Assembly: GCA_030035585.1 (NCBI GenBank)
Contig: CM057471.1
Coordinates: 93,125,819 to 93,189,818 of the forward strand
DNA length: 64,000 nucleotides
Direction of reading: 5' to 3'
From: Dugong dugon
Taxonomy: Eukaryota; Chordata; Mammalia; Sirenia; Dugongidae
The notes beneath the pieces were generated by a model. The model saw only the letters and a program-made list of their open reading frames with translations, did no database searches and was not told where the DNA came from. The translations under genes and the position numbers were made by a program. Positions 58,864-64,000 of this stretch are shown in pieces. Numbering within the stretch: position 1 is the stretch's first letter; each line of letters opens with the position of its first letter.

Positions 58864-58876
58864 TAGTGGGCAGGGA

Positions 58877-59443
58877 CAAGGCTAGAGGAGAGTCAGAACA
58901 ACACCTTCTGATGGCACTCTGAGGAGGGGTCCAGCTGTCTGGTCCGAAGTAAACCAAACCAGCCTTCCTGCAAACCAAAAGCAGAATTGAAGATTGACGG
59001 TGGTCAGTCCCAGACTACTCCAGCCAAAAACATCTATTCTGAGTAGGGAGAGTTTCAGAACACAGTTGTAGCCAAAGCTAGCACCCTGACAAGAAGAAAA
59101 GGACCAGAGGACAGGAGTGAGTGGATTGGTTGCTCCAGACACAACACACTGGCAGAAACCTGTTACCATGAGTGAGTTTTGTGCATTCCAGGCTCACTCC
59201 TGCCAATAAATCTTAGCCTGATTCTGACTCGTAGACTCAGACTCATGGGTTTAAATCCCAGTTTTACTACTGAACTGATTAGTTGTCTTTGGGGAATTTA
59301 CTTTATTCCTTTGAAACTGCATTTTCCTCTTCCATAAATTGGGAATACAGAACGTTTCACAAATTTTCTGGAGAAAAGCTGAGCTGATTTGTACAAAGCA
59401 CCTTGCATGTAGTAGATACTTAAGAAAATTTATTTCAGTTTGT
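58877..59443. other. Unique DNA
   Basis: No repeat or exon recognised. Confidence 0.5.
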
Positions 59444-59630
59444 GTGACTATGGTTAACCGCTTGGCTCCAAACTGAAAGATTGGCGGTTTGAACCCACCA
59501 GCAGCTCTGTGGAAGAAAAGCCCTGGCAATCTGCTTCTGTAAAGATTTACAGCTTAGGGGCAGTTCTATCCTGTTCCCATAGGGTCACTATGAGTTAGAA
59601 TCAACTTGATGGCACACAGTAATAACAATC
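59444..59630 (+). mobile_element. AfroSINE-type SINE
   Basis: GACTATGGTTAACCGCTTGG ... GATGGCACACAGTAATAACAA. B-box region CGGTTTGAACCC. Confidence 0.9.
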
Positions 59631-60231
59631 TTTTTTTAAAGTATTTTTGGAATGAAATTTTCTTTTCTTATGAAGGTATCCAATTTGAAGACAAAAGCAA
59701 GAGAGACTAATTGACAAAATGAACTGATTTTTTTTTTCCTAAATAAGTCAAATGCTGATTCCTTGCATTCCCCTTACCCGATTCCATATCCTCCAATTTG
59801 GATCCTCTATGGTTTGAAAGAGAACACTCAGTAGCTTAGAGAAAAACTATATCCATAAAAAAGAAAAAAAAAGTCACCAACATCCCACACATAACTGTGT
59901 TTCTTAGAAACCACTCCCAGAAACACCAACCATTTAATACTGTTTGTACTGTGGCCTTTGTTCACAGGCAAAAGATGTATCTTAAAAGTTCACATGTTCT
60001 TCATCAAAAATAATCTTCAACCCCAAAGGAAAAGATCTCAAAAGCATTTGAGTTAATACATTCCTCTCGCTCGTGTAACCAAAAAATATTCCAATGTTTT
60101 CCCTTAATACTCTCAATTTACAACTAGTAGACAGATGCTTCTTCTCAAAGGCCTTCATAAATCTTCCCATATGAGATGAAAATGAAGGATTTATTCTTGC
60201 CCATCTTTTAATTTTACTCAACACTCAATGA
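59631..60231. other. Unique DNA
   Basis: No repeat or exon recognised. Confidence 0.5.
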
Positions 60232-60440
60232 GTTATTCTTACAGCTGGCATTTCAAGTGTATTAGTAGAATTTATCACTCAAAGGCTTATGCAAATACTA
60301 AATTACACTAATGAATTGACTATGAATTTGAAGCCTAACATGAGGCCAAATATTTTCTGGCTTCATTTCTGTATCTCAGCAAACGGCTTAATTTGCTCCC
60401 TACTTATCCATTACTGCTAAATTGTCTTGCTATTATTGTA
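60232..60440 (+). repeat. Local direct duplication, copy 1
   Basis: About 209 bp, roughly four-fifths identical to 60617-60829 by eye. Contains the exact octamer ATGCAAAT (about 60289-60296), TAAATTGTCTTGCTATTAT and CATGAGGCCAAA. Confidence 0.88.
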
Positions 60441-60616
60441 GTAAATGGCTGCAAACCCTGGCTTGCCCTAAGGCTCAGGCTGAATGGAGTGGAATGAGGA
60501 CATTTACTGTAGATGGGAAAGGTAAAAACTTGTCATCCACTCATTTTGCTGAGCTAGAGGAGGAAGGAGGGGATCATAACCCAACCCACTTTTTTTGGTA
60601 CCCCTCACAGTCACAG
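60441..60616. other. Spacer between the duplicate copies
   Basis: About 176 bp with no counterpart flanking either copy. No repeat recognised. Confidence 0.6.
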
Positions 60617-60829
60617 GCTATTCTTAACAGCTGGCATTTCCAAAGTATTAATGGAATTTATCATTGAAAGTCTTAGGAAAAGGTTAAATTATACTAATGA
60701 ACCGACTTTGCATTTGAAGTTGAACATGAGGCCAAACATGTTCTGGCTTAGATTTTTTTGTTTCTCAGCAAACTACTTAATTTTCTTCCTACTCACCCAT
60801 TATTGCTAAATTGTCTTGCTATTATAACA
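60617..60829 (+). repeat. Local direct duplication, copy 2
   Basis: About 213 bp, same orientation as copy 1. The octamer site is replaced by a purine-rich sequence. TAAATTGTCTTGCTATTAT is identical in both. Confidence 0.88.
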
Positions 60830-63294
60830 ATGCCTGCTAGCAGTGTTATAGTTAAGAGTCTGCACGTGTTTTCATTATAAGCGTCTATTTTCTGAGATTC
60901 AAATGACATGGGGAGCTATGGATATCTCACAGGGCTCTCAAGCTTTGCTGGAATTAGTCCAGCCTTGGAATTTTCTTTCTGTGCACATTAAACATCAGGC
61001 TCTTTGAGGCGGGGGGTGGGAGTGGATCAGGTATTTTCCCGTGAAGTTGACTTCCTGCCCACTTCCAGTTGTGTTCTGCTGTCATTTTAGATGGCACATT
61101 TGTTGATGTTTATTTTAGCATCTTCCCATTTTTCTTTCTCATTTTCATTGTTTTTTTTTCTTTTTTTGTATTTTAGCGGAGATTCTTATACCTCATATAT
61201 GACTGCAAAGATTTTCTTCTCTGATCATCAGTCACAGAGCAAGATTTAATTACAAAAAAGGGTAGGAGATTTTTTTTTTTTTAAGTCCCCATCTGTGAAG
61301 CACAAATGAGCAGTGAAACTTGTAACATATAAAGGCTTCTGTACTTCTGTGGATAGGGAAACTCAACTCTTTCTGACAGAATTGTAAAGTTCTGAATCAA
61401 ATTATCACCAGCGCACCCTTAAGTTATATATAACACGTGGTGAAAAGATTAAAAACTTTGGAACTCAGGATTAATTTTGGTGTGGAGGTGAGTAAGAAAA
61501 AAAAAACCCAAAAACTTGTTACCTTTGCTCAAACTTGTGGAAGCTCCATGACTTTGAGGATCTCTATTCCTGTATTGTCACCTTCCATGCCATAGCAAGC
61601 CTTGTAGATTCCTCAGTGCTGATAGAAGTTTCCATCACCAAATCCTGTCTTCCCTTTGGAGAAAGCCTAACTGCTCCTATCTCCTTTCTCTGCAGAGCAG
61701 ACTCAGCCAGAGACCTTCTAGACATGGTCTAAAACCCAAATCTTCAACTCCCATACAACAATTTCCCCCAAGCAGAAAGCCAAAGGGGGGAGGCCACACA
61801 ATCCCAGATATCACCATTAAGAGACTCAGAAGCTTGGGTCCAACGTTGACTCAAATCTGGTAGGACTCATATTTTAGTGGGGTATTTTGACAGCATTCCC
61901 TAACCCCTCTCATTCAAACACACATTTTTGAACATTCATCGCACACAATGGGATACATTCAGGCTCATCTCCCTCATGCGAATTGCCCCTAGTTCAACCA
62001 TCTTGTCATTTACCCCCCTCAGGAAAACCTCATGTACGAGCCGTCTTCCTTCCTTATAATTCATTCTCTCGTTAAAAACTGTTAAGGAGAAATGAGAAAA
62101 ACCAATTATCCTATGAAATGTAGATGTTCTTTTATGCAATGCCAAGGGTCAAGTGTGCAGGACAGGGAAGTAAGATCTCCATGTCATCTAGACCATTCTT
62201 CAGCTGCATGTGAAGCTCTAGACTTCCATTCATTTCTCTCTGAATGTGGCCCAAGACACTGATTATTAGTCATTTTAGGATTCTCCAGCAAGAAGACACT
62301 TATGAATCTACTCAACCAATTGGTTTTGCTTGTGTTAGCCTCAAATCTCAGAATAACCTCCCAGTCCCAACTATTCCAGGGTATCCTGTAGGCCCCTGGC
62401 TGGCTACAGAGCTGGAGATCACTCCATGGACTGCTGGCTTGTCACCAGTGGTGAGAGCAGTAGAGGGACCTGTAAGAATAGCAGTGGAGTGGACAGTATT
62501 TGTCTTTCCCTGAGTCTCATCATAAGATCACAAGGCATTTGGCAGCTTCAGGACACTCAGACATCAGGTGCGGCTTCTGTTTCACCTTTAACTGAGAGCT
62601 GTTTCCAGCATCTACTGCAGCCTCACCTTGCATATTAAGAACAAGGGAGGGTCCTACACACTCACTCTGCTTCACACTCACATCTCTTGTTCTACCTTCT
62701 TTTTTTACATATGGGGGGAAGTAACTTTTTTTTTTTTCCTACTAGGTTAAATTAAGCAGATGGCATAGTGTGCCAATCTCAGATTCAAAATGATTTCTCA
62801 TTTGCATGTACCAAGAATGAAAAGCAGAGAGCAACCATATTGCTGGAGAGAGCTCAGGGAAAGAGCTTCTGAATTCATGATTTCTCAGTTTCTGGCAGAG
62901 TAGAGGCTTTCAGAGTAAGAATAGGCTTAGGAAGCCCTGAATGCCCACTTTTTTGTAATTTAAAAATTACAAGTTTATTTTTTAATTGTACTTCCTCTCA
63001 AGTATCTAAATATTCCCTGGAAGATTCCCAAGGTGAAAGTCTAAGACCATATTCTTTGGGTTTGTTGTGTTTGCATCACTTGGCTCCTTACCTTTTTGGG
63101 GAACAGAATGACGCCATCTCTGATTTGGATCTATTGACAATTGAATAAAATTCAGAAGGTATATGAAACAGCGAAAAGCCAGAGGGTCAGAGATGATGAG
63201 CTGAAGCCAGTGAACTCTCCTTTAAAGTCTAACTGGATTTTTTTTTTTTTTTCAAGGCAAGAGTCTAATAGAGTTGACTCAGCGTTTTGGAGAT
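60830..63294. other. Unique DNA, about 2.5 kb
   Basis: No transposon or exon recognised. CACGTG E-box at about 60864. A poly-T run lies at about 63239-63252. Confidence 0.5.
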
Positions 63295-63455
63295 GTACTG
63301 AGTGGAAGTTAAAGCAACTGACTGCTAACCAAAATGTCAGTGGTTTGAAATCATCATCAACTCCGAGGGAGCTTCCATAGATATTTCAACCTCAGAAACC
63401 CTATGGGGTCGCTATGAGTCGGAATCGATTGGACAACAGTGGGTGGGTATTGGGT
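63295..63455 (+). mobile_element. AfroSINE-type SINE, 5'-truncated
   Basis: CAACTGACTGCTAACC ... GGGGTCGCTATGAGTCGGAATCGATT. The 5' end is lost and the B-box is decayed. Confidence 0.88.
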
Positions 63456-64000
63456 GGAAGAGCTGCCAATCGTCCGTCTTCTTCTCCATTTATACATATG
63501 AAAATAGCTTTTTTATATTCATATTCAGATATGAAATAGTCTTCTCTAATTCTAGTGGCAAGGAAAACAAAGTACTGAGTGACACTAATGTAAAAGCCAT
63601 TATGCCACAGTAAACCAAAGCAAAATGAACGCTTGATGTGTAAGTTGTTCCAAAGGGAAACTAGTGCTCAGACTTTGCTTTTTGGATTTTCCATTTTGCT
63701 TCCCCCTTTAGTAGGCCTGAGTTCATACCCTGGGAAACTGTGGCTATGTTGCACATGAATTGATGTTGGAATATTCTGAAATATATGCCTTGCGAAAATC
63801 AATCCTTCCTAATGCAGTTATCCAGGAAAACAAGTTAACTATCCAAAGAGTAAAATATATATGATTTCCACTATGACTGGCAACTGAGAGATTTTACAAC
63901 TGACTAACAGATCAGGATGCTGCTACAACCATGTAAGTTAGAAGATATGGGAGGAATTCCTTCAGAGATACCGATCTCCAGTATTCCCATCCAAGATCCT
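63456..64000. other. Unique DNA, runs off window
   Basis: No repeat or exon recognised. Confidence 0.5.

Overview
The window is vertebrate nuclear DNA from a placental mammal, almost certainly an afrotherian and most likely an elephant or close relative. It carries many tRNA-derived AfroSINE-type SINEs, RTE-class LINE fragments whose 3' end matches the SINE tails, mammalian L1, L2, MIR, hAT (MER5/MER20-type) and MaLR-type LTR relics, and microsatellites. I found no bacterial, plasmid or phage features, no CRISPR array, and no intact cellular protein-coding gene or convincing exon. Calls of repeat family come from reading and recalling consensus sequences, not from a database search. Layout: 1-4.1 kb is mostly unique AT-rich DNA with two SINEs and two microsatellites. 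4.1-7.65 kb is a 5'-truncated L1 on the minus strand. 7.9-8.1 kb is a near-palindromic MITE-like element flanked by a 9-bp direct repeat. 8.8-12.3 kb holds an old transposon split by a MER20-type element, a SINE split by a MaLR-type LTR, and a second LTR that has grown a long microsatellite. 13-20 kb is mainly unique DNA with one more LTR, two SINEs and a SINE-split palindromic element. 20.4-22.5 kb is a repeat-poor stretch that looks like conserved non-coding DNA. 22.5-30.06 kb is an almost complete, dead L1 of about 7.5 kb (5' UTR with a YY1-type site, ORF1 and ORF2 relics, 3' UTR, poly-A) inserted into an RTE fragment, with a 13-bp target duplication. 30.5-32.3 kb is another repeat-poor stretch. 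32.3-40.4 kb is a dense nest of SINEs, RTE pieces, MER5A-type elements, a hAT element split by an RTE copy, and a solo LTR inside that RTE copy. 41.9-42.8 kb is an L2 3' end split by a SINE. 44-64 kb alternates unique DNA with more SINEs, LTR fragments, L2/MIR tails and a second palindromic element; at 60.2-60.8 kb a segment of about 210 bp occurs twice in direct orientation. How the parts work together: there is no operon-like logic. The visible system is a retrotransposon partnership. RTE supplies the reverse transcriptase, and the SINEs (internal pol III A/B boxes plus an RTE-like 3' tail) appear to have used it. Nesting and target duplications give a relative order of insertion: hAT before RTE before solo LTR; RTE before L1; SINE before MaLR-type LTR; L2 before SINE. 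Any gene regulation encoded here would lie in the repeat-poor blocks, which look intergenic or intronic.
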